Assembly (NCBI GenBank): GCA_903813345.2
Contig: CAIIXF020000007.1
Location: forward strand, 34,442,538-34,506,537
Direction: 5' to 3'
Source of the DNA: Owenia fusiformis
Taxonomy: Eukaryota > Annelida > Polychaeta > Sabellida > Oweniidae
Length of the DNA: 64,000 nucleotides
In this document: piece by piece, positions 43,701 to 54,897 of the stretch
Position numbering within the stretch: position 1 is the first letter of the stretch
Layout: each line of letters begins with the position of its first letter
The notes under the pieces: model-generated
Told to the model about the DNA's origin: nothing
Seen by the model: the letters and a program-made list of their open reading frames with translations, nothing else
Databases searched by the model: none
Position numbers and translations under genes: made by a program

Positions 43701-46700
43701 TGATTTGAATTCGGTCTCGTTGGTTATGTTGTATTGTGTTGGTTTGTTGTTTGGTTGTGTTCCATTGTGTTAGTTTGATAGTCGATTGTGTTTTGGTGGT
43801 TGTTTGTCTGGTTGAGCCTGGTTGTGTTGTGTAAGTTTGGTATCGTGTTGTGTCTCATTAAGTTATGTTAATTTCAAAGTGGTTGTGTTATGTTGTAATT
43901 GTGTTGTGCTGGTCGGTAGCGGGTTGTGCCCAGTAGGATGAAGTATGTGGTTGTGTCAGATTGTGTTGCGTGATTGGCGTTGTTTTCAGAGAGTGTTGGT
44001 TGGGTGTTTTCGTGTTCCAGTTTGGTTGTGCCTGATTTTGTTTTGATTGTTTTGTGAAAAAAATTGTGTTGTTCTTCGTCAATAATGGGTTGTGTTTTGG
44101 TTTTGTTGTTTTATTATTTGGTTGTGCCAAATTGTGTTGCGTATATTTGACAATTGGTTGTGTTTTCGGAGGTTAAACTAAGGTTGTAGTATTGGGTTGT
44201 GTCTTGGGTTGTGTCTGGTTGTTTATTTAGCCTGGTTTCGAGTTGTGCCTTATTGTGTTATGTTAATTTTAAAATGCGTTGTGTTATGTTGTGATTTTGT
44301 TATGCTGGTCGGGGGGCAGGTTGTGCCCAGTCAGGTTAGGTATCTGGTTGAGTCCGATTGTGTTATGTGGTTGGTTGTGCCTGATCGTTAAATGAGGGGT
44401 GGTGGCAGGTTGTGCCCGATTATGTTAAGATAGGTGGTCGGTTGTGCCTAGTCGGGTGAGTTTATTTGGTTGTGTTCGGTTGTGTTGTGTGATCTCTCTG
44501 TGTTGTGGTTTTAGTTTGGTTGTTCCTGATTGTGTTTTGATAGTTTGGTTTGGTTGTGTGGTTGTGCCAAATTGTGTTGTGTTAATTTGACAGTGGGTTG
44601 TGTTCTTGGTAATTGTGAGTTCAGCTGCGTTTTAATTCTTCAGACATTGGTTGTGTTGCGTTGTTGGTGATCTTATGGGTTGTTAATTGTGCTTGGTTGT
44701 AATGTTTGGTTGTGATAGGTTGTATATTGAGTAGCAGGTTATGCCGAATTGGGTTTTGGTGTATCGTGGAGTTTAGATACAAGTGGTGTTGTTATCAGAG
44801 AGTGTTGGTTGGGTGTTTTGGTATTCCAGTTTGGTTGTGCCTGATTGTGTTTTGATTGTTTTGTGTAAAATTGTGTTGTTCTTCGTCAATAATGGGTTGT
44901 GTTTTGGTTTTGTTGTTTTATTATTTGGTTGTGCCAAATTGTGTTGCGTATATTTGACAATTGGTTGTTTTTTCGGAGGTTAAACTAAGGTTGCAGTATT
45001 GGGTTGTGTCGTATTGTGTTGTTGGCTTATAGTTGGGTTGTGTCTGGTTGTTTATTTAGCCTGGTTTCGAGTTGTGCCTCATTGTGTTATGTTAGTTTTA
45101 AAATGCGTTGTGTTATGTTGTGATTTTGTTATGCTGGTCGGGGGGCAGGTTGTGCCCAGTCAGGTGAGGTATCTGGTTGAGTCCGATTGTGCTGTGTGGT
45201 TGGTTGTGCCTGATCGTTAAATGAGGGGTGGTGGCGGGTTGTGCCCTATTATGTTAATATAGGTGGTCGGTTGTGCCTAGTCGGGTGAGTTTATTTGGTT
45301 GTGTTCGGTTGTGTTGTGTGATCTCTCTGTGTTGGGGTTTTAGTTTGGTTGTTCCTGATTGTGTTTTGATAGTTTGGTTTGGTTGTGTGGTTGTGCCAAA
45401 TTGTGTTGTGCTAATTTGACAGTGGGTTGTGTTCTTGGTAATTGTGAGTTCAGTGCGTTCTAATTCTTCAGACATTGGTTGTGTTGCGTTGTTGGTGATC
45501 TTATGGGTTGTGCTTGGTTGTAATGGTTGGTTGTGGTAGGTTGTATATTGAATAGCAGGTTGTGTTGGGTTTTGGTGTATCGTGGAGTTTAGATACAAGT
45601 TAGTGGTTTGGGGTATTATAGTGTAGGTATATTCGTTAATTCTTAGTAGAGTCAATTTATCCCGTTCCCGGACTATGGTCCTGTACGGAGCCCATACATT
45701 TGCCTGTACGATTACAACATGGTAGAATTTTTTACTGATCTTACACTTCAGATACCTACTTCAATAGATTCCTTGGTAATTTAGCATTCTTTTCGTGTAG
45801 TTGAATCCACAATTGTCTGGGTTTATCGGCAGAACGAAGACATTTTCGTTTTTGATCGCAATATTTGCGTGTAACATTTAACCTTTTTCAACCGTCAAAT
45901 TCCTCCATATTGGTACTTCCGGACTACATCCGGGACAGCCAAACGGGGGATTCCCCGTTTAAATCCAACCGCCATTTTGAAAAGTGATGGAATCTCTCTC
46001 GATGAAAAAGAGAAAACGTTCTCGTTCTACCGATATACCCAGACAATCGGCGGTTCCAATATATTAGAAGTTACATCTTGAGTTCTATAATGCATTGAGG
46101 TAGGTATCTTAAGTGTAAGGGGCGTAGATAATTCTCCCAAGTTGTAATCGTACAGGCAAATGAATGCGATCAGTGCAGGACTATAGTCCGGGAACAGGAT
46201 AAGAGTCAATAGTTAAATGTATTTGTGTACTATTAGTATATGCGATAGGTTTGGTACCTATTCATACATACTGTAGTGAGATCTCTGGTGTGAGAAGTGC
46301 ACCTGGTATGATGGGCGTTAGCCTTGCGTTGTTCATTGGGTTTGAAGAGGTAGTTTCTTGTTGTTCTTGTCTCAGTATGCGGCAGTTTAGTTCGGCGCTT
46401 CTCTTTATATAATATTGCGCGGACGTTAGAGAACAAGCTTCCGGTTTTTGGAAATGCCTGTAAAGTGAACGATTTGCTCGGAAATTTGTGTTTCTTGCCT
46501 GGTTTGTATATTTTATAGTTTCCGTTGTGGTGCATCAATTCAGATGAAATTTGTTACATCTTATTAGTTAGGCTTTGTAGAACATTTCGCTTGTGTTTTA
46601 GTGTTGGAGGTTGTTGGAAAGAACACGAATTCGACGATAATGTTCCATTTTTGGTGTCTTCGAACTGTGATTTCGTGCTGAGACTAATATACTCATTTTA

Positions 46701-49700
46701 TGTTCGGAGTGGCTCCAGGACCGACAATTGTCGGTACTGGAGACTGTCCAGGGGTATTTGCTGGGGTACCGACAATTGTCGGCGCTCTATCGTCAACTAG
46801 TAGTGCCAGATAGAGAACCGACAATTGTCGGTACGCAAGTGGCTGCTACGTGTTTTTGCTAGAGAGCCGACAATTTCATAAATAAATCCACTACTTTTAC
46901 CTTTAGAAATATCCTTATAACTGGTAGTCTAGTGGTTAGCGAGCACGACTCGGACACACTCGGTCCCGAGTTCGAATCCCGGCAGGATCTCCTTTTTTTC
47001 TTTTGAGGGGGGGCATAATGCTTCTTTTGCAGTATGGAATCGTACAGGCATTAACTTGTAGTGAGCCATAATTTATTTCGACTAAAATTGATTCAACTTC
47101 CATCAAAATTGTCCTACAAGCTTCAATTAAAAACGGAGTGGCTCCAGGACCGACAATTGTCGGTACTGGAGACTGTCCAGGGGTATTTGCTGGGGTACCG
47201 ACAATTGTCGGCACTCTATCGTCACCTAGAAGTGTCAGATAGAGAACCGACAATTGTCGGTACGCAAGTGGCTGCTACGTGTTTTTGCTAGAGAGCCGAC
47301 AATTTCATAAATAAATTTACTACTTTTTATTCTATAAATAACTTCATCACTGGTAGTCTAGTGGTTAGCGAGCACGATTCGAACACACTCGGTCCCGAGT
47401 TCGAATCCCGGCAAGACCTATTTTTTTCTTTTGAGGGGGGGATAGTGCTTCTTTTGCAGTATGGAATCGTACAGACATTAACTTGTAGTGAGCCATAATT
47501 TATTTCGACAAAAATTGATTCAACTTCCATCAAAATTGTCCTACAAGCTTCAATTAAAAAACATTTTAAAGCTCTTTTCTTGTTCTATCTAATGGGTCGA
47601 TATATACAATTAGGAGGGGATGCTTTCGCCCCCGTCGACCTCTACCCTTACTACGCCATGGCACGGGAGAAATATCTCATTTGGAATATATCACTGTTTA
47701 CTTTGCGTTTGGTAGCTCTCTCATGCGAGATGGAATCGTGGCCATTAACTAAGGGAGCCAAATGCAACTTCCATCAAAAATTGTGCTATAAGGTATGAGT
47801 ATCGTAATCCAACACCAAATTCGAAAATTCATAACAATACTTTGCACATATGGCGTTCGTGACCAACTATGAAACGCTTACCCCCCCCATAGTGTTATAT
47901 ATCAAAATGCACCTGATCATATAGGGGTTCGATTGACCTACATCAAATTATAGGGAGTCAGGTTACTTTTTGAGATATCAGCGTCCGTTTATTGTAACTC
48001 GCGTTTGCTACCACTTCCCCAATTCTGATATGACAGGCAAACGCGTAGTAAACATCCTCACGTTCGGAACTATTTTTACCTACATCGCTATTTTCGTAAT
48101 TCAAATGAAAGTTGAACTCCTCTTTATTTTGATACCAAATAGTGGGATACTAGGTACCCTAGAAGCCAACTATGGGTTATTTAGAACGATACCACAGGTT
48201 TTTAAATGGACTATATACCTTTTGGCGGATGGATATGGAACCTCATACCATACGATAAGCTCTAAAAAACATTCTAGCTATTTTCTTCTATCTAATGGGT
48301 AGCAAACGTCCCTTCCTTTTTATTGGGTTTTCAACGTTTACTACCATTCCCTGTTCCCGGGCTTCCATTTTTTGACTGGGTTTGGTAATCCCCGGGTAAC
48401 CGGGGCTAATGCCCTCCCCGGGTTTTGCACTTGTTCCCAAAATATCCGTATGATATCTGAAATATCCCCCGCGCATTGCGCATGCGCCAGAAAATTCGAA
48501 AATCAATATTTGTCGGTCCTCTAGCGTGTAAACACAGCATATCTCCCGTACCGACAATTTATTTGTCGGTCCTCTAGCGTGCCACCACATCAGAGTCTAG
48601 AGTACCGACAATTGTCGGTACTCTAGCCTTTACGAATTAAAAAACATTTTAAAGCTCTTTTCTTGTTCTATCTAATGGGTCGATATATACAGTTAGGGGA
48701 GGCGATGCTTTCGCCCCCGTCACTCTCTACCCTTACTACGCCATGGCACAGGAGAAATATCTCATTTCGAATATCACTGTTTACTTTGCGTTTGGTAGCT
48801 CTCTCATGTGAGATGGAATCGTGGCCATTAACCAAGGGAGCCAAATGCATCAAAAATTGTGCTATAAGGTATGAGTACCGTAATCCAACACCAAATTCGA
48901 AAATTCATAACAATACTTTGCACATTTGGCGTTCGTGATCAACTATAAAACGCTTACCCACCATAGTGTTATATATCAAAATGCACCTGTCCATATAGGG
49001 GTTCGATTGACCTACATCAAATTAAAGGGAGTCAGGTTACTTTTTGAGATATCAGCGTCCGTTTATTGTAACTCGCGTTTGCTACCACTTCCTCAATTCT
49101 GATATGACGGGCAAACGCGTAGTAAACATGCTCACGTTCGGAACTATTTTGACCTACATCGCTATTTTCGTAATTCAAATGAAAGTTGAACTCCTCTTTA
49201 TTTTGATACCAAATAGTGGCATACTAGGTACCCTAGAAGCCAACTATGGGTTATTTAGAACGATACTACAGGTTTTTAAATGGACTATATAGGGGTCATA
49301 CCTTTTGGCGGATGGATATGGAACCTCATACCATAAGCTTCAGATAAAAAACATTCTAGCTATTTTCTTCTATCTAATGGGTAGCAAACTCCCCTTTCTA
49401 CGCCTGATCGGCTCAGGAGAAATATCCTGTCTGTTTAGAATATATATAGCCGTTTACTCTGCATTAATAGCTCTCTAACGTCTTACTTGTTCATGTTTTT
49501 TATTGGGCCTTTCAACGTTTACTACCATTCCCTGTTCCCGGGCTACCATTTTTTGACTGGGTTTGGTAATCCCCGGGTAATCGGGGCTAATGCCCTCCCC
49601 GGGTTTTGCACTTGTTCCCAAAATATCCGTATGATATCTGAAATATGCCCCCGCGTATTGCGCATGCGCCAGAAAATTCGAAAATCAATATTTGTCGGTC

Positions 49701-52700
49701 CTCTAGCGTGCCACCACATCAGAGTCTAGAGTACCGACAATTGTCGGTACTCTAGCCTTTACGTTTTATGTTAGTCTCAGTTTCGTGCAATAATTGATTC
49801 TGTTGACAATGTTCCTTGTCAGGTAACATTGTAAATGGTTTCATTTTGTAGCGGGGGTTTGTGGCTACATTTTGATGTATAGTTTTATCACAGTGTTTAT
49901 AGGTTTTGATATGGGTTTGGTGGTGTATCGGAATGTTTTGGTTGATAAACAAACACAGTTTGGCGCCGTGGGTTATGGCATTGAGATACGCAATTGATGG
50001 ATCCTGAAATACAAAATTATGTCATCCTTTAACGCTTTCCTATCCGTTGGAGTCTGGTCTCTGTATCTGTCTTCAGTAAACCTAAAATAAGAATACTGCA
50101 ATGTTCCATGGTGGCGTTTTTTAATTACAGGTCGTGTAGACCATTCTTGCTTGACTAGCAAAACATTGACTTTCTGACGTTTGCGGCATTTCGCCTTTTA
50201 CATCATATACTTTAATCCTAGAATACTTACAACATTTTACCATACCGTAAGCCTATTCATTTGGCCATTCAATCGTAAACTAAATTTTGTCTTGAAAAAG
50301 TAAATTTTCCAGATTAGTTGAAATTCTACCAGAATTTGTCTGCTCCCCCTCCGTCCAATTTCTACGATCACCGGCCATGGGATTGAATAGAAACTCACTC
50401 CATGTCAAAATACAAATGGCTACAACCAATAACAACAGTCAATAACATTTAGATATCTTATAACAACAGACAGGGCCGTCCATATATTCATCCCATTGAG
50501 TTAGCTTCATTCCCCGTTTCAGTTACCTTCATTCCTACGTCATCACTAACTTCAGTTAGAGTCATTCTAAGTGAAGCCGTTTTCTTTCAATTTCTCTAAT
50601 ATCGCGGATGCGTGAGCCTTTATTTGTGGTTGTTTACAATCATATCTTTATTAGTTTGCATGGCGAAACTTTTGGGATCAAGATTCAGCTTGGTTTGGCT
50701 GTAATTGGAGATTTATCGAAAACGAACGAATTTTGACCACCATCTTGAATGAAGCTAACTGCAGTTAGAGTCATCCAGTTGTGGAACAGTGATAATAGCT
50801 AAATACACTATTCACTTCCAAATCAGATATATCTTAGATTTGACATTGTTGAGTTCGACTCAACAATATACATTGGACTCAAAATTCTCATCGGTCAGCT
50901 GAAACTACGTTTTTAGTCGGAAATCAGGCTGAATTAAACAATAGGAATTAGTACAAGAAATCAACGTTTTTCATTTGTTTGGGGTGGGGGCTGTCAAATG
51001 TAGCGTTATCAGTATTTCGTATATGATAATTTCAGGCATAACCATCTTTTACATATACATTGATGTGATGTCACAATTAAATGTTAAAAGGTGTTTCAAC
51101 ACTATATTATAATTATCATTTTCAATTAAAGAAAAATGGTTACTCACTGTTCTGATTATAAATGTTACTGACCCTGTCCATTTTAAGACTTTATTAAATC
51201 TTAACTCCAAGTACTGAAAAGTATTTAAATCACGTGTGAATACAAAATAATTAATTGTGATTTCTCATGAAGATGTTTTGTGCGCCATCTATTTTAGAAA
51301 ATGATAGAAATTCTCTCTTCATCACGCCTCATACCATCGACACCGTACAGTGACAAAATATACCATGTACCCAATTTGTTCATGTTTAGATTTATGTGCA
51401 TGCTCTTGGCAAGACTTTCTAATTACGTTAACAGATTCTCAAGCAGAGCACGAGCTTTTCCAAGGTAATTCCACCCAAGTCCACGTGATGAATATAACCA
51501 ACATTTTCGACCAGTCAATTATGTGGGTGGAATTACCTAGAAAAAAATTAAGCACTGCTCGAGAATCTAGCAACGTAATTAGAAAGTTAAAAGTCTTGTG
51601 GTAAAGAACTGAGAATAAGGAAACTTACTTCATAAGCACTTGTTAGCTGTAGTTTCTGGAAAAATGGTACGAACGTATGTGCTAAGATGGGAAACACCCA
51701 CACATAACAGAAGCACCGAAGTACAACCATTGCTCCAAATGTATATACCTGTAATAAGTAAAATGGTATGATAGGTATAATAGGTATAATACTATAGGTA
51801 AAACAGTGTGGTTATGATCAAATTAGATGCGTAATCCTAAACTGAAACTACATGTTTACTCGTGCATTGCTTGATAAACATAGAAACATTATTTTTAGCA
51901 TGTTTTTCAGTTTTCTTTGCTTTACATGAATACTTTCTATTGTCATTGCTATTTGCCATTAATAAAAACAGTAAAAAGAAACATAGCCATCCTTAGTCGG
52001 GACCTTAGTTCACAGGCAAGCCATAGCAGCGACACGCAATGGATCGGGGTGATGAATGAACTCATTGACGTTGAATGTATATATTCCTTTTGCCAATCAA
52101 GCGCAAAGATTTAAAGAAAAATGGTAGTATTGTTCACAAAATACTATAGCTAAAATTTATTTAGAGTATGTATAATACAAGACAGTGTCTTTAAAGTAGG
52201 ACACAAAGACGATCGACCTGTCTTTGAAATATGTGTCGTGAATCCGACATCTTGCGAACTCGTTTACATTGCCAACACAGTACTATTTAAAGTTAAGTCC
52301 TAAACTAAATTTCTACTGACTATAATTTTCTACTTCTTTATGATTATTTCTCAAATATTTGTGTACAAATGGACAAACATATTCGTTGTTGATCGTTTGT
52401 ATTAGACGCTTGCAATTTCATGGTTGTACACCGAATATTTATTTCTTCTTTGAATATTCTGTTCGTTGATTCAAATATTAGAACTTTAGCAAACGTAGGA
52501 TTGGATTACTGTTTGTATTTGTCCCATTGCATCTTAAAATGCATCCTCCTAAGCAGGTGTCCAGAATCCGTACCTCCTTGGATTTTGAAGCCCTGTGATC
52601 GGAGGATGCTTAAAATGTGTTTTTATATATTAATGAAATTATCATCCGACTTTTCCCAGTAGTAGGGAAAATAGGAAATATTGGAAGAAAAAAATGATAT

Positions 52701-54320
52701 TACTCCTAATGTAGACAGGAAACAGAATTACCTCTGATGGAATCCTTAACATTCCTTATGTAGACATGCAACTGAAATACCCCTGATGGAATCCTTAACA
52801 TTCCTTATGTAGACATGCAACTGAATTACCCCTGGTGGAATCCTTAACATTCCTAATGAAGACATGCAACTAAACAACCCCTGATTGAATCTTTAACATT
52901 CCAAATGTACAGTAGGCATGCAAGTGAAATTCCCCCGATGGAATCCTTTACATTCCTTATGTAGACATACAACAAAATCACCCCTGATTGAATACTTAGC
53001 ATCCTTAATGTATAAGTGAAACTTTATTACCTCAGAGGGAATCCCAACATGCCTGACGTAGGCATTCAAGTATAATAGCTTTGATGGAATCCTTTACATT
53101 CCTAAAGCAGGCATGCAGCTGAATTACCCCTGATGAAATCCTTAACATTCCTAATGCAGGCATGCAGCTGAATTACCCCTGATGGAATCCTTAACATTTC
53201 TAATGTAGACATGCAGCTGAATTACCCCTGATGAAATCCTTTACATTCCTAATGTAGGCATGCAGCTGAATTACCCCTGGTGGAATCCTTAACATTCCTA
53301 ATGTGGGCATGCAGCTGAATTACCCCTGATGGAATCCTTAACATTCATAATGTAGGCATGCAGCTGAATTACCCCTGATGGAATCTTTAACATTCCTAAT
53401 GTAGATATGCAACTGAATTACCCCTGATGGAATCTTTAACATTCCTAATGTAGATATGCAACTGAATTACCCCTGATGGAATCCTTAATATTCCTAATGT
53501 AGACGTGCAAGTGAAATACCCCTGATGAAATCCTTAACATTTCTAATGTAAACATGCAACTGAATTACCCCTCATGGAATCCTTAACATTACTAATGTAG
53601 ACATCCAAGTGAAATACATCTGATGAAATCCTTGACATTACTAATGTAGAAATCCAAGTGAAATACATCTGATGAAATCCTTTACATTCCCAATGTATAT
53701 ATGCAACTAAATTACTCCTGACGGAATCCTTACCATTCCTAATGAAAACATGAACTGAATTACTCATGACGGAATCCCTAACATTTTCAATGTACCTGGT
53801 AGATATGCAACTAAATTACCCCTGATGGAATATTTAACATTCCTAATGAAGACATGCAACTGAATTACTCCCAATGGAATCCGTAACATTCCTAATGTAA
53901 ACATGCAACTGAATTACCCCTGACGGAATCCTTTACATTCCCAATGTATATATGCAACTAAATTACTCCTAACAGAATCGTTAACATTCATAATGTAAAC
54001 ATGCAACTGAATTACCCCTGACGTGTGCCTGAATTATTCCTGATGGAATAACTTACATCTTCAATGACGTAGACATACAGTTAAATTACCTCTGATGGAA
54101 TCCCCAACATTCCTATTGCTGACATGTAGCTGGCAAGGATGCTGAATGCTACTGGAACGTACTTCAGTTGCCTGTTTCCCAACATATATTCCATGACTCC
54201 CGAGTCTGCCTTGGTTGTCTTCCAGCCATGATATACGCCAATCCCGGTAGAGATGACAAGCGATATGCCAAACACGACATAATCCGCCCAATGGAACCGA
54301 TTCACCTCCATCTCAGACAT
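34731..54320 (-). CDS. Sodium-coupled transporter, SLC5 family (SMCT/SMVT-like)
   Basis: Fifteen exons in transcript order: 54320-54090, 51748-51629, 51213-51148, 42048-41997, 41880-41813, 41504-41350, 41198-41064, 40771-40642, 38985-38897, 38265-38138, 37991-37834, 36488-36280, 35867-35767, 35395-35271 and 34814-34731. The phases join to 616 residues, a normal SLC5 length. Recognisable blocks are GIPSEVYTFGAM, LTSAYEYLELRFN, YAPALAMSQ, GGMRAVVWTDVFQ, the sodium-site helix ALSTLSSGINSMSAVVLEDVVKPW, FGLFIVAMFFPWTNSIGAFVGV, and a large N-glycosylated loop before the last helix. The C-terminus is ITRL, a class I PDZ-binding pattern. The protein couples inward sodium flow to uptake of a monocarboxylate or vitamin at the plasma membrane; the substrate is not decided by sequence. 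Intron 1 carries a splice-site minisatellite and intron 3 an 8.6-kb element. Confidence 0.92.
36690..37790. mobile_element. Element with inverted tandem-repeat arms
   Basis: The left arm (36700-36862) is about ten copies of ACAACTCATCCCCTAG/GG. The right arm (37586-37790) is about a dozen copies of the reverse complement, GGGGATGAGTTGTCTAG/CAGG. The AT-rich middle shares the blocks tcgatttaat.cctcact and ttaagatctgcactt with the hairpin at 62856-63394. It sits in SLC5 intron 11, and its right end is about 45 bases from the donor of exon 11 (37834). Confidence 0.75.
38618..38764. repeat. Palindrome in SLC5 intron 9
   Basis: The left arm ttattgaatgatttaaagtg..tatattctg meets its inverse cagaatata..cacttcatgatcaaatcattcaataa. 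Neighbouring caatacag blocks at 38514-38600 belong to the same fold-back repeat. Confidence 0.65.
39600..39870. repeat. Fold-back repeat in SLC5 intron 8
   Basis: Inverted pairs aaaatgaattgaaccctgac / gttagggttaaattcatttt and ataccagaccctaacgatac / gtatcattagggtctggtac. The central pairs gcaggagcggcg and cgccgctcctgt complete a hairpin of about 270 bp. A fragment recurs at about 40325. Confidence 0.7.
43430..45656. repeat. G/T-rich strand-asymmetric repeat with 0.8-kb tandem duplication
   Basis: The plus strand is built of GGTTGTGCCTGATTGTGTT-like phrases, poor in C and A. A block of about 809 bp (43987-44795) is followed directly by a second copy (44796 to about 45600) with small indels. 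Open frames here (for example 133 residues on the minus strand, rich in T, Q, N and P) follow from the base skew. It lies inside the 8.6-kb element. Confidence 0.85.
45657..46202. mobile_element. hAT-like MITE with perfect 8-bp target duplication
   Basis: 546 bp. Inverted ends begin TTATCCYGTTCCCGGACTAT and extend about 65 bp. It is flanked by GAGTCAAT at 45649-45656 and 46203-46210. An 8-bp duplication is typical of hAT transposons. It has no coding capacity and is nested in the 8.6-kb element, so it is probably younger than that element's interior. Confidence 0.85.
46921..46990 (+). other. tRNA-like sequence, copy A (SINE-head type)
   Basis: TAGTCTAGTGGTTAG matches an A box (Glu/Asp type) and GTTCGAATCCCGG a B box, 34 bases apart, with a T-run (46993-46998) able to end Pol III transcription. 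The acceptor and anticodon stems do not pair well, so it is not a working tRNA. It is more likely a tRNA-derived (SINE-like) head. Confidence 0.6.
47350..47419 (+). other. tRNA-like sequence, copy B
   Basis: Duplicate of the tRNA-like segment of copy A with a few substitutions (cgattcgaac for cgactcggac). The A and B boxes are kept and a T-run follows. Confidence 0.6.
47550..49762. repeat. 1.1-kb tandem duplication ending in the palindrome
   Basis: Unit 1 is 47550-48632 and unit 2 is 48636-49762. Both begin attaaaaaacattttaaagc and end with a full ACCGACAATTGTCGGT (48604 and 49733) followed by actctagcctttacg. Unit 2 has indels, including about 100 extra bases near 49390-49490. An open frame of 110 residues in unit 1 is shortened in unit 2. 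Confidence 0.85.
51331..51604. mobile_element. Fold-back element family B, partial copy
   Basis: Shares accatcgaca..gtgcagtgacaaaatata, gcatgctctt.gcaagactt and tgggtggaattac with 12385-12846. It ends 25 bases from the edge of SLC5 exon 2. Confidence 0.65.
52690..54105. repeat. Minisatellite of about 28 units copying the SLC5 exon-1 splice donor
   Basis: Unit of about 49-51 bp. On the gene's strand it reads gaatgtTAAGGATTCCATCAGGGGTAATTCA.. then GCATGTCTACATTAG. The outermost unit (54063-54110) is the real exon-1 end, GGATTCCATCAGAG with GTAATTTA after it (exon edge at 54090). Most units keep a GGTAATTCA that could act as a 5' splice site. Units near the exon are not clearly closer to it than distant ones. 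Confidence 0.92.
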
Positions 54321-54897
54321 GTGCTATTTAAGCACCGGTTTTTGATTCCTGCTTTATATGCACTTGTATTGACTATTTATAGAAGTGTCTGAATTGGATC
54401 AAGCTATTATTTTTCAACACATACATTTGGTTGCTCACCCAAAATAGTTGAAACCAGATTTGTTTGATCGCTAAATGCCTATAACTTATTTATTCGTCCT
54501 GTAGTTAGCTTTCAATTTACACAGTGTCATCGTGCTTCATCAAGCTTTGAACCTGTGTGGGGTTCGACGATGACACAGTGTGACAGTTGTATCGTTCATG
54601 ATAGTTACGAAAAACTCATTGACTGACAATCTTATCTTTATAAAAGGAGGAAACTCTTACCACGACGCTATCATGTTCAAAATGAGACTACTTTTGATTG
54701 GTCGAGAGCAATATACGATAGACAATACAATATTCATTAAGGCCCCGTGTAAAGTTTGAAAATATGTTTTCATCGTATTTTTCATGACTAAGTTATTTTG
54801 GAGATTTTTGAAAAAATATTAGAAAAAAAGTTGTCAGTTTTCTATTTTTGAAATATTGAAATTTCCCGCCACTTCAAATAAAAATTGATTTTTTTAA

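Larger units (their letters stand above)
46705..47560. repeat. 429-bp tandem duplication with palindromes and tRNA-like units
   Basis: Copy A spans 46705-47133 and copy B 47134-47560. Each holds three copies of ACCGACAATTGTCGGT or a one-base variant, spaced 48-49 bp (46720, 46768, 46817; 47149, 47197, 47246), then a half palindrome, a tRNA-like segment, a T-run and a shared tail ending caagcttcaattaaaaa. Confidence 0.85.
42147..50791. mobile_element. 8.6-kb non-autonomous DNA element, CACTG ends, 241-bp TIRs
   Basis: The left end 42147-42387 and the inverse of 50551-50791 differ at only about six positions by eye. They start CACTGTTCCACAACTGGATG and are flanked by the 5-bp direct repeat ATAAT (42142-42146 and 50792-50796). 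GATGACTCTAACTG recurs near both ends, as subterminal transposase-binding repeats do. It begins 98 bases from SLC5 exon 4 and fills most of intron 3; without it the intron would be about 450 bp. No open frame resembles a transposase. A 5-bp duplication and CAC ends recall Transib/RAG-type elements, but this is only suggestive. Confidence 0.8.

Noticed and set aside
45254-45655. 133-residue minus-strand frame rich in T, Q, N and P
   Set aside because: Follows from the G/T skew of the repeat, which leaves few stop codons on the other strand.
46921-47419. Two functional tRNA genes
   Set aside because: A and B boxes are good, but acceptor, D and anticodon stems have several mismatches and no clear anticodon; tRNA-derived repeat fits better.
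47970-49292. A 110-residue frame (MRYQRPFIVTR..) kept in both 1.1-kb units
   Set aside because: Between the units the frame shows more amino-acid-changing than silent differences and stops early in the second unit; there is no recognisable domain, so I see no sign of selection for protein.
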